Below are positions 34,791 through 44,420 of a DNA stretch of 64,000 nt, in pieces. The position numbers were made by a program, and so were the translations under genes. Position 1 is the first letter of the stretch; each line of letters starts with the position of its first letter. The notes under the pieces are model-generated. The model did not search any database. It was not told where the DNA came from and saw only the letters and a program-made list of their open reading frames with translations. The stretch is taken from NCBI GenBank assembly GCA_964470965.1, contig CAYYIS010000027.1, forward strand, positions 1-64,000, written 5' to 3'. Origin of the DNA: CAYYIS01 sp964470965 (GTDB taxonomy: Bacteria; JAAXHH01; JABIQT01).

Positions 34791-36746
34791 CTAATTGAAA
34801 ATCACGTGTCCTGTAATACCGGTTAGTCCATCTATAATGACCCACAGCCCGGCACTGGTGAATTCTCCCAGTATGAGTCCGAGGAAAAAGGGTAACATCA
34901 AGCGGTATGTTCTGATCCCTCCGTATTTCAAGATTAATCCTTTGACCATCCACGCAAGGAAAATAGGGAACCAGGCGGCGGCCAGAGGAGTGGAAGCCGC
35001 TACCGGAAATCCGATAAAATGCAGAGGCCACCAGATAAACTGTTGCCGGAGAAACATTAATAACCACATGACGCCCGCGCCGATACCGAAGAACAACCAG
35101 CGCCCGAACGGGTCATGCGTGCCGGTAATGTTTGATGCATAGTAGTTGAACCTGCTCTGCTGCAGTTCGCCGAAGAAATGCCAGTTGAGGTTGATTCCCC
35201 CGTATTGATAAGCCAGGAACATTACCGTACAAATAGAACTCACCAGACTCGCAGCGACGGCGATTCCCATGGCTACGGTTATCCAGCGAGGGTTTCCAAT
35301 GCCGGTCGCATCCGCCAGTTTCAGACTGTTGGCCATGGACGGCATAATCAGAGTCCTGGTGTGAGTGAACCAGAACTTGGTGAGTCCAACCGCAACCAGA
35401 TTCCTCGCTCCGAGCAGCGGACCGGTAAATCCGGCGATTATGAAATCCTGTGGATTGAGGGTGGCGGCGAACAGGACACCGCCTTCAGCTACGATTCTGG
35501 AAAATCCGATATAAATGACCAGCACCATCACCAGCAAGATTACAGCCAGCCATAGAGACAGCCCTATCATCCATAGCCAGCCCAGGAGGAATAGTATACC
35601 TGCCAGGACTCCGAAACATGCGGTGCGGTAAGACAGGCTTTCATCAGAATCATCTATATCGGAATCGCCCTTGAATGCTTTGCGGAAAACATCCTTTATA
35701 TGATCGCGAGCAACCCACAAACCAAAGATCACAAGTGCGAACAATGCTCCGAATCCCTGATGGGTTCCGGGCAACGTGGTGTTTCCGGCGATGTCGATGC
35801 CAAAAGTGGCGTTGATGAGATTCTGGGCTCGGCTCAGAATGAAAAAGAACCACAGACTGAAGGACACCTCGAGACTTAACAGGTACCCGAACCCTATCAA
35901 TGGCCAGGTGAAATTGATCGGAAGGACCAGTTTGTTGTTGAACAGGGCGATGGATTCCGCCAGGTCGATAACGGGAAAAAAATTTATGTAGTTGTGAACA
36001 CTGTTCCAGCCATTAATGAAAAACGGGATGGCCAGACCGATCCACATCAGGCGATTACGGAAAAACGGTGCCACGACGGATTTGTCATCGCGCGCTCCGG
36101 CGTCGATCATTTCTGTTGGTAATTTCACGAGAGGAAAAACAAGGCGCTCACGGTCTATCCATTGCTTTCGGAGGATTACAGTAATACAGAAAATGACAAA
36201 ATAGAGGACCAGTACAAACGAAAGCCACACGGTCAGCGGTCCGATCCACGCATCCCACGGGATGGACTGCCCTTGCGGCAGCCCTTCGAAGAAAGATCGG
36301 ATGGCTTCAGGATCCTCCGGCAGCAGCCATTCCTGGAGATGGGGCGAAATGTTTTCTATCCAGCGGTTCTCCGGCGTGGCGTAGTACATTGAGGCCATAG
36401 CGGGCAAAAGCACTTCGGTCAGGCCGTAGGAGGGAATGGCCGAGGCAATGAGGGACATGATGTACACCACGGCCAGTTCACCCGGGCTCAGAGCTTTAGC
36501 GGAGTGCACACTTCTCAGAATCGTATTGAGGACACCCACCACCACCGCAAAGAGGAATACGACGCCGATCGGCGTGAAATTACTCCCCAAAAACGATCCC
36601 TTAATGATCATGTTCGCGTAGGGGTCGGCCACGCCAAGTATAAGCGAGCAGATCATGCCTACCAGTATAGCCCTGGGGGTAACCGCCTCATGGGACCACT
36701 GAACCCCGTGGCTTTTGTGCAACTTTTCCGGTTCTGCAACTGACAT
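34791..36746 (-). CDS. Large polytopic membrane protein, DUF6785 type (copy 2)
   Basis: A 651-residue integral membrane protein with about 14-16 hydrophobic segments and a short polar N-terminus. Paralog of the product at 17524-19530, with shared landmarks such as IPSYG against IPAWAF, ATPENRW against ANSENRW, the LRKQWIDRERL loop and the C-terminal WMVKGLILKYGG against WLTKALILKFGG. First gene of a DUF6785-sialidase-AlaX operon. Function unknown; a carbohydrate-linked transport role is inferred from the sialidase. Confidence 0.75.
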   Translation of the reverse strand: MSVAEPEKLHKSHGVQWSHEAVTPRAILVGMICSLILGVADPYANMIIKGSFLGSNFTPIGVVFLFAVVVGVLNTILRSVHSAKALSPGELAVVYIMSLIASAIPSYGLTEVLLPAMASMYYATPENRWIENISPHLQEWLLPEDPEAIRSFFEGLPQGQSIPWDAWIGPLTVWLSFVLVLYFVIFCITVILRKQWIDRERLVFPLVKLPTEMIDAGARDDKSVVAPFFRNRLMWIGLAIPFFINGWNSVHNYINFFPVIDLAESIALFNNKLVLPINFTWPLIGFGYLLSLEVSFSLWFFFILSRAQNLINATFGIDIAGNTTLPGTHQGFGALFALVIFGLWVARDHIKDVFRKAFKGDSDIDDSDESLSYRTACFGVLAGILFLLGWLWMIGLSLWLAVILLVMVLVIYIGFSRIVAEGGVLFAATLNPQDFIIAGFTGPLLGARNLVAVGLTKFWFTHTRTLIMPSMANSLKLADATGIGNPRWITVAMGIAVAASLVSSICTVMFLAYQYGGINLNWHFFGELQQSRFNYYASNITGTHDPFGRWLFFGIGAGVMWLLMFLRQQFIWWPLHFIGFPVAASTPLAAAWFPIFLAWMVKGLILKYGGIRTYRLMLPFFLGLILGEFTSAGLWVIIDGLTGITGHVIFN

Positions 36747-37221
36747 GCCTGATCCGTTTCTTCCAAATTTGATGCGGACCTATAACTTGCGTGTCGTCTC
36801 CCCTTCTAACGTCCGCCATAAAAGGGATTGTTTTCAACAACCTTGCCGTTAAACTCCTTTATTCGCCACGGCCCGCATTCTAAAGCTGTCCTTCCACACC
36901 CGTCCCCTACGCGGCCGCTCCGAAGAACTACAGACGAGGAATACCGTCGAGTTTAGGCTGGGTTTGTGGGGAAAAAGAAAACGGTACAAGTTGTTTTGTT
37001 GCACGCGGCTTTACTCCGTTCAGGAGCAAACGTTCAATCAAAATAGCACAGAAACATAGTGCCCAGATTAGTCAATTATGTAGGAGTCGCATTAAGGAAA
37101 GTCAAGGAGAATTCACCCGGTTAACAGGCCCCCTGAGATCCCCTGCATAGTTAATCCTGTTGAATAATCCTGCTCGTGTATCTATACTCATACCCAAATC
37201 AATTCGTGACATGAGGAAAAC
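36747..37221. other. 475-base intergenic region, divergent promoters expected
   Basis: This lies between the divergent DUF6785 copy 2 and a PhyH gene. It is AT-rich compared with the neighbouring genes. No frame, repeat or stable hairpin stood out and no consensus promoter pair was found by eye, although both genes must start here. Confidence 0.45.
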
Positions 37222-38064
37222 ATGGATGGCAATGTGGACATCAAACTGGATCAGCTGAACCGCGAAGGGTGGTGTGTTCTCCAGAACATTATCCCTGAAG
37301 ACAAAGTCGACGGCGTCCGTGCACGCGTTGTGACTGCAAACGAAAAGGCGCTGCGGGACTATGAACGGGTGGGCGATGACTATGGTCATCAGAGAACGGC
37401 TGATGGCCGTCCTGGTATTTCAATAATCGCCTACCTGCCCGATTTCGCGCCGTATCTCGGTGACGAGCGGTTGCTGGCGATTGTACATGGCGTATTCGGA
37501 AAGCACGTCCGGATCGCGCAGACGGAGTTCAAAACACAGAAGCCCAACCGCGAAGATGTGAACTGGCGAGGTTTTCATTCCGACTGGCCCCACGACCTCA
37601 CCGACCGGGATGAAGCTGGCCGTGTCGCGCAACCGTTTCCAAATGCCACCATGCAGCTCTCCGTCCTGTGGATGTTGTCATCCTTCGGTTCTGAGAACGG
37701 GGGCACATGGGTGGTGCCCCGTACCCACCGTGACCCGCACAATCCTCGGATGCATCAGACGCCGGAGGGCCTCCGAGAACATATCGACCAATTCCAATCC
37801 ATCCCGGGAGAAATCCAGGTTTCCGGTCCTGCCGGCAGCGTACTGGTCATGGACAGCCGAATCTGGCATTCGGCCGGCGCCAATCCGAGTACGGAACCGC
37901 GTGTAGCGATTATCACACGCTATTGTCCCTGGTGGTTGAGTGTAGAATTCGGTGGTAGGAACAATGCCATCGTTCCACGAGACGCTTATGACGCCTTCCC
38001 GGAGTCGGTGAAGCAGTTGTATCGGCACAGGGCCGAAGGCATGGACAATCCGTTCCTGGCATGA
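37222..38064 (+). CDS. Phytanoyl-CoA dioxygenase (PhyH) family protein 1
   Basis: A 280-residue Fe(II)/2-oxoglutarate-dependent oxygenase. The iron-binding triad is visible as H119 and D121 (FHSDWP) and the distal H216 (IWHSAG), with R227 placed to bind 2-oxoglutarate. Members hydroxylate lipids, amino acids, phosphonates or natural products; the substrate is open. GAGGAAAAC precedes the ATG. It stands alone, with a hairpin just after its stop. Confidence 0.88.
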   Translation: MDGNVDIKLDQLNREGWCVLQNIIPEDKVDGVRARVVTANEKALRDYERVGDDYGHQRTADGRPGISIIAYLPDFAPYLGDERLLAIVHGVFGKHVRIAQTEFKTQKPNREDVNWRGFHSDWPHDLTDRDEAGRVAQPFPNATMQLSVLWMLSSFGSENGGTWVVPRTHRDPHNPRMHQTPEGLREHIDQFQSIPGEIQVSGPAGSVLVMDSRIWHSAGANPSTEPRVAIITRYCPWWLSVEFGGRNNAIVPRDAYDAFPESVKQLYRHRAEGMDNPFLA

Positions 38065-38069
38065 ACCTG

Positions 38070-38096
38070 AGGCCTCCGACCAGGTGGTGGAGGCCT
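38070..38096 (+). terminator. Possible terminator hairpin after PhyH 1
   Basis: AGGCCTCC and GGAGGCCT form a perfect 8-bp stem with an 11-base loop, 6 bases after the PhyH stop. No T-run follows, so intrinsic termination is uncertain; it could instead stabilise the mRNA end. Confidence 0.4.
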
Positions 38097-38333
38097 GATC
38101 CAAGTGGTGTAATTAACCTTCTGCGGTGGTGGAAAAGCATGCATCCTGTCCCTGGGACGATTGACAGGCCTGCAAGAAACCATGAACGGTCGCCTTTGTT
38201 TCGTGACGATGCGGCCCGCCGGCCAGGTACCGTTGGAACCCGTAGCAGACGGGTGGTCGAGGCCAATCCCGGGTATTTCTACTCTGGCCGTTACCTCGAT
38301 GGGCTTTAGCAGAGAATCAGCGCGCCGCTGTTT

Positions 38334-39218
38334 CTATCCCGCCATCTCCTCACGCAACCTCACCAGCAATGCCTTGGTGGCCCGGATGCCGTCTTCTTCG
38401 CTCATTTCAGCCCCTTCGTACTCGATTCCTACATGACCGCTGTATCCGGCTTCGAGAACGATTTTCAAAAGGCGGTGATAGTCCAGTGTAGTCTCATTGC
38501 CGTTCCTGTCGAAATCATAAGTCTTTGCACTGACACCCTTAGCATAAGGCATGAGTTCTTCGACCCCCCGGTAGTTGTCATACTTTTCATTCTGGCTGAC
38601 GTTGAAATTCCCAAAGTCCGGCAAGGTTCCCACACGCGGGTGATCTACCAGGTCCATTACGCCGGACAACCAGGCGCCGTTGCTCGAAAATCCACCGTGG
38701 TTCTCCACGAGAATATTGATATCATAATCGTCACTGAATTCACAGAGCCTTCTCAGGCCGTCGGCGGCTAACTGTTGCTGTTCTTCATATGTGCCGGCAC
38801 TGCGGGCATTTACCCGGATCGAATGGCATCCCAGAAACTGAGCCACTTCCACCCATTTGTGATGGGTTTCAACGGATTTTCTTCTGGCTGCGTCGTCCTG
38901 ATCTCCAAGATTGCCTGAAAAATCGCACATGATGAGCAGGCTTTCAACCCCTTCACCCTCCGCGCGAATTTTCATTTCCTCAAGCAGTTTTTTGTCATCC
39001 GTGGCCTCGAAAAAGAAGGTATTGACATATTCGACCGCGTCTATGTCATACACCCGACGGGCAGTGATCGCGAAATCGAGTGGATCGAGCGGTCCATTCA
39101 GCAGCTCGCGATAATCCGTATTGAGTGTCGTTGCGATATCATCAAAAAGCGACTCGTGGGGACGAGGGCCGAAATAGCTTCTGTGTAGTGACCATTGGGC
39201 AAGTGATATGTCGAACAA
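38334..39218 (-). CDS. Sugar phosphate isomerase/epimerase (xylose isomerase-like TIM barrel)
   Basis: A 294-residue protein of the AP-endonuclease-2/xylose isomerase-like TIM-barrel family. It has the family's metal-site segments, such as ILVENHGGFSS (Glu), TLPDFGNFN (Asp) and a C-terminal HVGIEYEG (Glu). The start is TTG at 39218, backed by AAGGAG 7 bases upstream. It follows the aldehyde ferredoxin oxidoreductase gene by 26 bases and GH172 before that, so it probably handles a sugar or inositol intermediate. Exact substrate unknown. Confidence 0.85.
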   Translation of the reverse strand: MFDISLAQWSLHRSYFGPRPHESLFDDIATTLNTDYRELLNGPLDPLDFAITARRVYDIDAVEYVNTFFFEATDDKKLLEEMKIRAEGEGVESLLIMCDFSGNLGDQDDAARRKSVETHHKWVEVAQFLGCHSIRVNARSAGTYEEQQQLAADGLRRLCEFSDDYDINILVENHGGFSSNGAWLSGVMDLVDHPRVGTLPDFGNFNVSQNEKYDNYRGVEELMPYAKGVSAKTYDFDRNGNETTLDYHRLLKIVLEAGYSGHVGIEYEGAEMSEEDGIRATKALLVRLREEMAG

Positions 39219-39244
39219 TCTGAGACTCCTTTAGCTGTGGGTTG

Positions 39245-41137
39245 TCAACAGGACAAGGTCCATTCGAGATGGTGGTCGTACAGCGTCGCGGGACGGGGAA
39301 CACCCTGGGCATCCCATCCCATCATCTCGTAATACAAATTCAGATATTCTCTGAATTTTTCGCGGTCAAGGTGAATCCCAGCTTTGGCCCCACTCCGTAT
39401 GGGCTCATCGAAGAAGCGGTCAGGCAGGCGATCGTCCTCCGGTTTCATCCCCTCCCGGATGTTGTAAACCCGCATAAGGTGAAGCCTGCGCTCCCCCCAT
39501 CGCATAATTTCATAAGAGGATGTTTCCCAACCTGTCACGGCGGAGATCATCTCCGTCATAAGTGGCATACTGAGGGCCCTGGTCGGCGCCACGGCGAAAA
39601 TACAGAACCCCAGCGCATCGACCCCGGACCAGATAGTGTGGAGCGCCTTGAAGTTACGAACTTTCTCCGGACCGAGGTGTTCCATGGGCAGACGATCGAG
39701 GATACCGAGTGTTCGCGAATAGGTGAGCGTATGTTCCCAGCCTACCTCGGTGTCAAAATCCCAGTCGTGCTCGCAGATGTCATACCTGGGACCGATCGGC
39801 GCTACCGCATATCCGAAAGCAAGGTTAGTCTGGCTCCGTGGTTCGAACGGAACCATTTCCAATCCCTTGACATGCATCGCCAGCCGCTCCGATTCCTGAC
39901 CGATACACTCCGAAGCGCGCTTAGTGCCTTCGGCGAGTATATCTCCGAACCCTTCCCGATAGGCGATGCGTCTAATCATTTCCAGGGTTTCTTCCGGTCG
40001 TCCAAAGCGTAATTCAAGTCCGTCCGTATCGGATGAATCAAGGATCCCTTCATCGAACGCCTCCATCGCAAATGACAGGGTAAACCCAAGGGAAACCGGG
40101 TCCATACCCAGTTGATGCACCAAGTTATTATATCGCATCAGGTGCTTGATATCTCCTGTTCCGATATTGGGTCCCATGGCGCCGGTGATCTCCTGATGCA
40201 TGGCTGCAGCGCGGGGGTCGAGATCGTCGTCACCATTATGGAACATCTTCAAACAGTCATTCGGACAGCCGGGACACTCGGACACGCCTGTATAATATGG
40301 CAACCAGTTTTCTTTTGCGTAAGCATCGACCTGATCGAAGGATGCCGCACGGAAATTTTCCACATCCAGCGCGGCATCGATTCCGTGGTCGTGTACCCAT
40401 ACGGCGAAACCAGGCAGGTTTTTCTGCCACTGCGAAAGGATATTGGTCTTGATGTCTTGCCGGAATGTGGCGTTCACCCTTTCGTACCGTACGTTGTCGG
40501 CGATAGACGGTAGTGTTCCACCCCGCAGAACGATAGCCTTCAGATGTTTTGATCCCATCACAGCTCCCATTCCCATCCGCTGTGCCTGGTGAGTGCGATT
40601 GCTGACGATGTTTGCAAACCGGACCAGATGCTCTCCGGCCGGTCCTATCGTGGCTACATCCACATCGGAACCGAAGCGATCTTCGAGCCGATCCGTGGCC
40701 TCACCGACGGTCGCTCCGCAGATGTCGGCGGCGTCAAAGAAGGATATTTTTCCATCATCTATCAGCAACCCCGTAGATTTCGCGGCCGCGCCTGTAATAA
40801 TGAGGGCATCAAATCCCGATTTCTTAAGCGATACAGCCCATCTCCCTTCTGACCGAGTCTCGCCGACCCCACCGGTCAGAGGAGACTTCGCCGATACAAT
40901 GTATCGGACGAGACCGGCGCCGGGGTGGCCGGCGACGACACTATTTGCAAAAATAAGCAGGTTGTCAGGGCCGAGAGGATCGATACCCGCCGGTGTTTCC
41001 CTCAAAAGATAATAGACACCGAGCAATCCACCACCAGCATAAATACGGTAAAATGTCTCGCTCGGGTGCTCCACATGTGTGGTTAGATCCGTTAAATCGA
41101 TATGGAGAATTCGCCCGTGATATCCCTGTTGTGTCAT
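39245..41137 (-). CDS. Aldehyde ferredoxin oxidoreductase family (tungstopterin enzyme)
   Basis: A 630-residue enzyme of the AOR family, which oxidises aldehydes to acids with ferredoxin using a tungsten bis-pterin and one 4Fe-4S cluster. From the ATG at 41137 the cluster ligands fall at C288, C291, C295 and C512, the positions I recall for the Pyrococcus furiosus enzyme. N-terminal and pterin-binding segments (LTGGVGETRSEGRW, KHLKAIV) are intact. It lies between GH172 and a sugar isomerase in one operon, so the substrate is perhaps a sugar-derived aldehyde. No tungstate transporter nearby. Confidence 0.9.
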   Translation of the reverse strand: MTQQGYHGRILHIDLTDLTTHVEHPSETFYRIYAGGGLLGVYYLLRETPAGIDPLGPDNLLIFANSVVAGHPGAGLVRYIVSAKSPLTGGVGETRSEGRWAVSLKKSGFDALIITGAAAKSTGLLIDDGKISFFDAADICGATVGEATDRLEDRFGSDVDVATIGPAGEHLVRFANIVSNRTHQAQRMGMGAVMGSKHLKAIVLRGGTLPSIADNVRYERVNATFRQDIKTNILSQWQKNLPGFAVWVHDHGIDAALDVENFRAASFDQVDAYAKENWLPYYTGVSECPGCPNDCLKMFHNGDDDLDPRAAAMHQEITGAMGPNIGTGDIKHLMRYNNLVHQLGMDPVSLGFTLSFAMEAFDEGILDSSDTDGLELRFGRPEETLEMIRRIAYREGFGDILAEGTKRASECIGQESERLAMHVKGLEMVPFEPRSQTNLAFGYAVAPIGPRYDICEHDWDFDTEVGWEHTLTYSRTLGILDRLPMEHLGPEKVRNFKALHTIWSGVDALGFCIFAVAPTRALSMPLMTEMISAVTGWETSSYEIMRWGERRLHLMRVYNIREGMKPEDDRLPDRFFDEPIRSGAKAGIHLDREKFREYLNLYYEMMGWDAQGVPRPATLYDHHLEWTLSC

Positions 41138-41151
41138 TAAATAAAACCTTC

Positions 41152-42204
41152 TTACCGTGGCCACCGTTTTTCCACAGGCAACATCGCAGGATACGCCCCG
41201 TGCGGTTCCGTTTGATACCAGTACGCCACCGAACAGATATCGTCTTCCAATGGCCGGAACTTGTGGTTCGGCAGCCAGCCCAGTGCCTGCATGGTGACGC
41301 GCAGGTCGTATTCGAATCGGATTGGATCCATAATATGCCAGCGATACAAACCGTGTTTAGGGACTTCCCCCTCCTCACGCCGCCAGAGCGGGTAGCCGAG
41401 GAAGGGCGTGGAAAATGTATCGCCGAAACCCCAGGCACCGCCAAAGTAATCCTCGGTGCCGGTGCCGCAGATGGTCGGATACTCGCCGTCACCGTCGATA
41501 AAAAACTTTATCTCTCCCTCACCCCACCAGCCGTTGGCGAGCTGCGTCCATGACATAGAGGTGCCCACATAGTGGCCCTGACCTGATATCTCATCCAGAA
41601 TCACATGGTCCGGGGCTTCGTCGGGTGTAACGGAACGTCGCCATTGCGCATGAAAATAGCCGGCATCCTCCGATACATCGTCCAGTTCGTAAGAGATTTG
41701 ATAGAAAAATCCGCTCACCGCTTCCATGTGCTGATTTTCAATGGTGACACGGGCGCGTTTCCTGAAGGGCATAGGCCAATATGAGTTAAAACCGCCGGAG
41801 GGATTAACGGTAATCGGGAGTGAATTGACATTGTAGCGGAGCCCGTGGCCGTTGGCAAAAAAATCACCGAGCGGCACTTCCACGCTGGGAGTTTCTTCAT
41901 CATCCCAGTAGAATCGTATGATACCGTCCCGATACAGTTTCGGTGCCACGGTTATCCATATATGCTGAATAGTGCCTGGTCCCTCGATGTTCGCCAGCGT
42001 GGTGGTAGTGCCCGGTTCGAGTGTGATGCACGGGCGGACCTTCCAGCCTTTTCCTAGGTCGGACGCCGCACTGTTCGCTTCCGGAGTCTCATGGGCGCCT
42101 CCTGCCACTTCCCCATTGGGGTTCTCTGCACAAATGGACCGGGTTTTTGCCCGGGACAACATCGGTAATGCACCGAACCCGACGGGGGAAGGGAAACCTG
42201 ACAT
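41152..42204 (-). CDS. DUF2961 / GH172 family glycoside hydrolase
   Basis: A 350-residue protein of the DUF2961 family, now grouped as GH172 (beta-jelly-roll enzymes acting on fructofuranosides or arabinofuranosides). Landmarks are IWITV, RFYWDDEETPSVEVPLGDFF, an internal YFHAQWRR and GTGTEDYFGGAWGF. AAAGGAG precedes the ATG. No export signal is evident, which is common in Poribacteria-like members. First gene of an operon with the AOR (14-base gap) and TIM-barrel isomerase. Confidence 0.88.
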   Translation of the reverse strand: MSGFPSPVGFGALPMLSRAKTRSICAENPNGEVAGGAHETPEANSAASDLGKGWKVRPCITLEPGTTTTLANIEGPGTIQHIWITVAPKLYRDGIIRFYWDDEETPSVEVPLGDFFANGHGLRYNVNSLPITVNPSGGFNSYWPMPFRKRARVTIENQHMEAVSGFFYQISYELDDVSEDAGYFHAQWRRSVTPDEAPDHVILDEISGQGHYVGTSMSWTQLANGWWGEGEIKFFIDGDGEYPTICGTGTEDYFGGAWGFGDTFSTPFLGYPLWRREEGEVPKHGLYRWHIMDPIRFEYDLRVTMQALGWLPNHKFRPLEDDICSVAYWYQTEPHGAYPAMLPVEKRWPR

Positions 42205-42319
42205 TTAAAACTCCTTTGGCATTGAGGAATGTTAACCTTGATTATTTGATGAACTATCTCCTCTAATGTACAGTGACTTTTTACAGATTTCAAGGTACAA
42301 TAAAACACCACAAAGACTC

Positions 42320-42349
42320 TTGACACTATTTAGATATAATCGTTATCAT
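42320..42349 (+). promoter_or_regulatory. Likely sigma-70 promoter of acs
   Basis: TTGACA (42320-42325) and TATCAT (42344-42349, five of six consensus bases) are spaced 18 bases apart, about 65 bases upstream of the acs ATG. A TATAAT also lies inside the spacer, too close to the -35 for normal use. Confidence 0.5.
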
Positions 42350-42413
42350 AGACAGCTGAATACCACACAGTTGAACAGTATCACGACCCGCCAGATTTCA
42401 GGAGATTTCTCTA

Positions 42414-44381
42414 ATGGCCGATTTGTATCAACCGCCAGCATCGTTTCGCGATCGAGCATTAATCAAAGACATGGACACCTATCGGGACATGTATGAACGC
42501 TCCGTAAAGAATCCGGAGGCGTTTTGGGCTGATGTGGCAGAAGGATTTCACTGGTTTAAAAAATGGGATTCGGTCTGTTCGTATAACTATGACATGGACA
42601 AGGAGCCAATTTATATAAGGTGGTTCGAAGGCGGTAAAACCAATATCGTATATAACTGCCTTGACCGGCACCTGGAATCCCGTGGCGACCAGAACGCGAT
42701 CATCTGGGAGGGCAATGATCCTTCCGAAGATACACATATTACCTATCGGGAATTGCATGAACAGGTTTGTAAGTTTGCTAACGTCCTAAAGTCCCGGGGT
42801 GTTAACAAGGGCGATCGGGTGTCCATTTACATGCCTATGATCCCGGAGCTGGCCGTTGCCATGCTGGCCTGTGCCCGTATTGGCGCGGTACATTCGATCG
42901 TGTTCGGCGGCTTTTCCGCGGAATCTCTGGCCGACCGCATCGTGGATTCGGAGTGCCAGACAGTCATTACGGTCAATGGTACCCACCGGGGCGACAAACC
43001 GCTGTTCATGAAGCCGGTAGCCGACCAGGCTATCACGGATGCAGAGAAGCAGATGGACGTTAAGGTGAAGACTTGCATCGTGGTCGAAAGGGTAAAGGAC
43101 AATCCTGATTTCCGGTTCGATATGATCGAGGGGCGCGACTACTGGTGGCATAATCTGATGGCGGAAGCCTCTGACGATTGTCCATGCGAGGAGATGGATG
43201 CCGAAGACCCGCTGTTCATCCTGTACACATCCGGATCCACGGGGAAACCCAAAGGCGTCCAGCACAATGTGGGCGGTTACATGATATTTACCGGCACTAC
43301 CCACAAATACGTATTCGATTACCAGGTGGGAGACATCTACTATTGTGCTGCGGACATCGGATGGGTGACCGGTCACTCCTATATCATTTACGGTCCCATG
43401 GCGAACGGCGCCACTACACTTATGTTCGAAGGCATTCCGACCTATCCGACGCCCGCACGTTACTGGGAGACGATCGAAAAGCATAACGTCACCCAATTCT
43501 ACACTGCACCAACTGCTATTCGAGCCATCGCCCGCGAAGGAGAATCCTGGCCGTCGAACCATGACATGCCGACGCTTCGAATCCTCGGAACCGTAGGGGA
43601 GCCCATCAATCCGGAGGCATGGCGCTGGTACTATGTAAACGCCGGCAAGGAACGCTGCCCGATAGTAGATACCTGGTGGCAGACTGAAACGGGTGGCATC
43701 CTCATCACCCCTTTGCCGGGGGCCACCCCCATGAAACCCGGATCCGCAACCCTCCCGTTTTTCGGTATTGAACCTGTAATACTGGATTCGGAATCCGGAA
43801 AGGAGATCGAAGGCAACAACGTCAGCGGCGTTCTGGCCATTAAACGTCCATGGCCTTCGCAGATGCGTACGGTCTACGGGGATCACAAACGGTTTGAAGA
43901 GACCTATTTTCAGCAGTATAAAGGGTACTATTTCACTGGTGACGGCTGCCGCAGGGACGAAGACGGTTACTACTGGATCACGGGGCGGGTCGATGATGTA
44001 ATCAATATATCCGGACATCGGATGGGCACCGCCGAAGTCGAAAGCGCCCTGGTCGCCCACGCTCAGGTGGCAGAAGCCGCAGTGGTGGGCTTCCCACATG
44101 AAATTAAGGGTCAAGGGATCTATGCATATGTAACGCTGAACGTCGGTGTGGAATATACCGAGGCCCTCCGGACCGATTTAAAGCAGCAGGTTCGTCATGT
44201 CATCGGCGCCATCGCCACACCAGATGTGATTCACTGGGCACCCGCGCTTCCCAAGACTCGGTCCGGTAAGATCATGCGGCGGATCCTTCGAAAAATTGCC
44301 ACAAATGAGGTCGACCAGATCGGGGACACGACCACCCTGGCAGACCCGGGAGTCGTGGATCAACTTATTGAAAACAGGTAG
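42414..44381 (+). CDS. acs: Acetyl-CoA synthetase
   Basis: A 655-residue AMP-forming ligase activating acetate to acetyl-CoA. The N-terminal ACS domain, the P-loop-like YTSGSTGKPKGVQ, WWQTETGG and the C-terminal PKTRSGKIMRRILRK are all intact. The lysine in that last motif is the known acetylation site in Acs. Length is typical. The gene has its own promoter and stands between GH172 (divergent) and an SDR (convergent). It would channel acetate, including any produced by neighbouring aldehyde oxidation, into central metabolism. Confidence 0.96.
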   Translation: MADLYQPPASFRDRALIKDMDTYRDMYERSVKNPEAFWADVAEGFHWFKKWDSVCSYNYDMDKEPIYIRWFEGGKTNIVYNCLDRHLESRGDQNAIIWEGNDPSEDTHITYRELHEQVCKFANVLKSRGVNKGDRVSIYMPMIPELAVAMLACARIGAVHSIVFGGFSAESLADRIVDSECQTVITVNGTHRGDKPLFMKPVADQAITDAEKQMDVKVKTCIVVERVKDNPDFRFDMIEGRDYWWHNLMAEASDDCPCEEMDAEDPLFILYTSGSTGKPKGVQHNVGGYMIFTGTTHKYVFDYQVGDIYYCAADIGWVTGHSYIIYGPMANGATTLMFEGIPTYPTPARYWETIEKHNVTQFYTAPTAIRAIAREGESWPSNHDMPTLRILGTVGEPINPEAWRWYYVNAGKERCPIVDTWWQTETGGILITPLPGATPMKPGSATLPFFGIEPVILDSESGKEIEGNNVSGVLAIKRPWPSQMRTVYGDHKRFEETYFQQYKGYYFTGDGCRRDEDGYYWITGRVDDVINISGHRMGTAEVESALVAHAQVAEAAVVGFPHEIKGQGIYAYVTLNVGVEYTEALRTDLKQQVRHVIGAIATPDVIHWAPALPKTRSGKIMRRILRKIATNEVDQIGDTTTLADPGVVDQLIENR

Positions 44382-44420
44382 GATGCTGCTACCATCACGG
44401 CTATTGTGATAGGACAGTAT

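Noticed and set aside
42786..44114. 442-residue open frame on the minus strand
   Set aside because: It lies fully antisense to acs, lacks a ribosome binding site and has protein-unlike composition; a shadow of the codon usage of acs.
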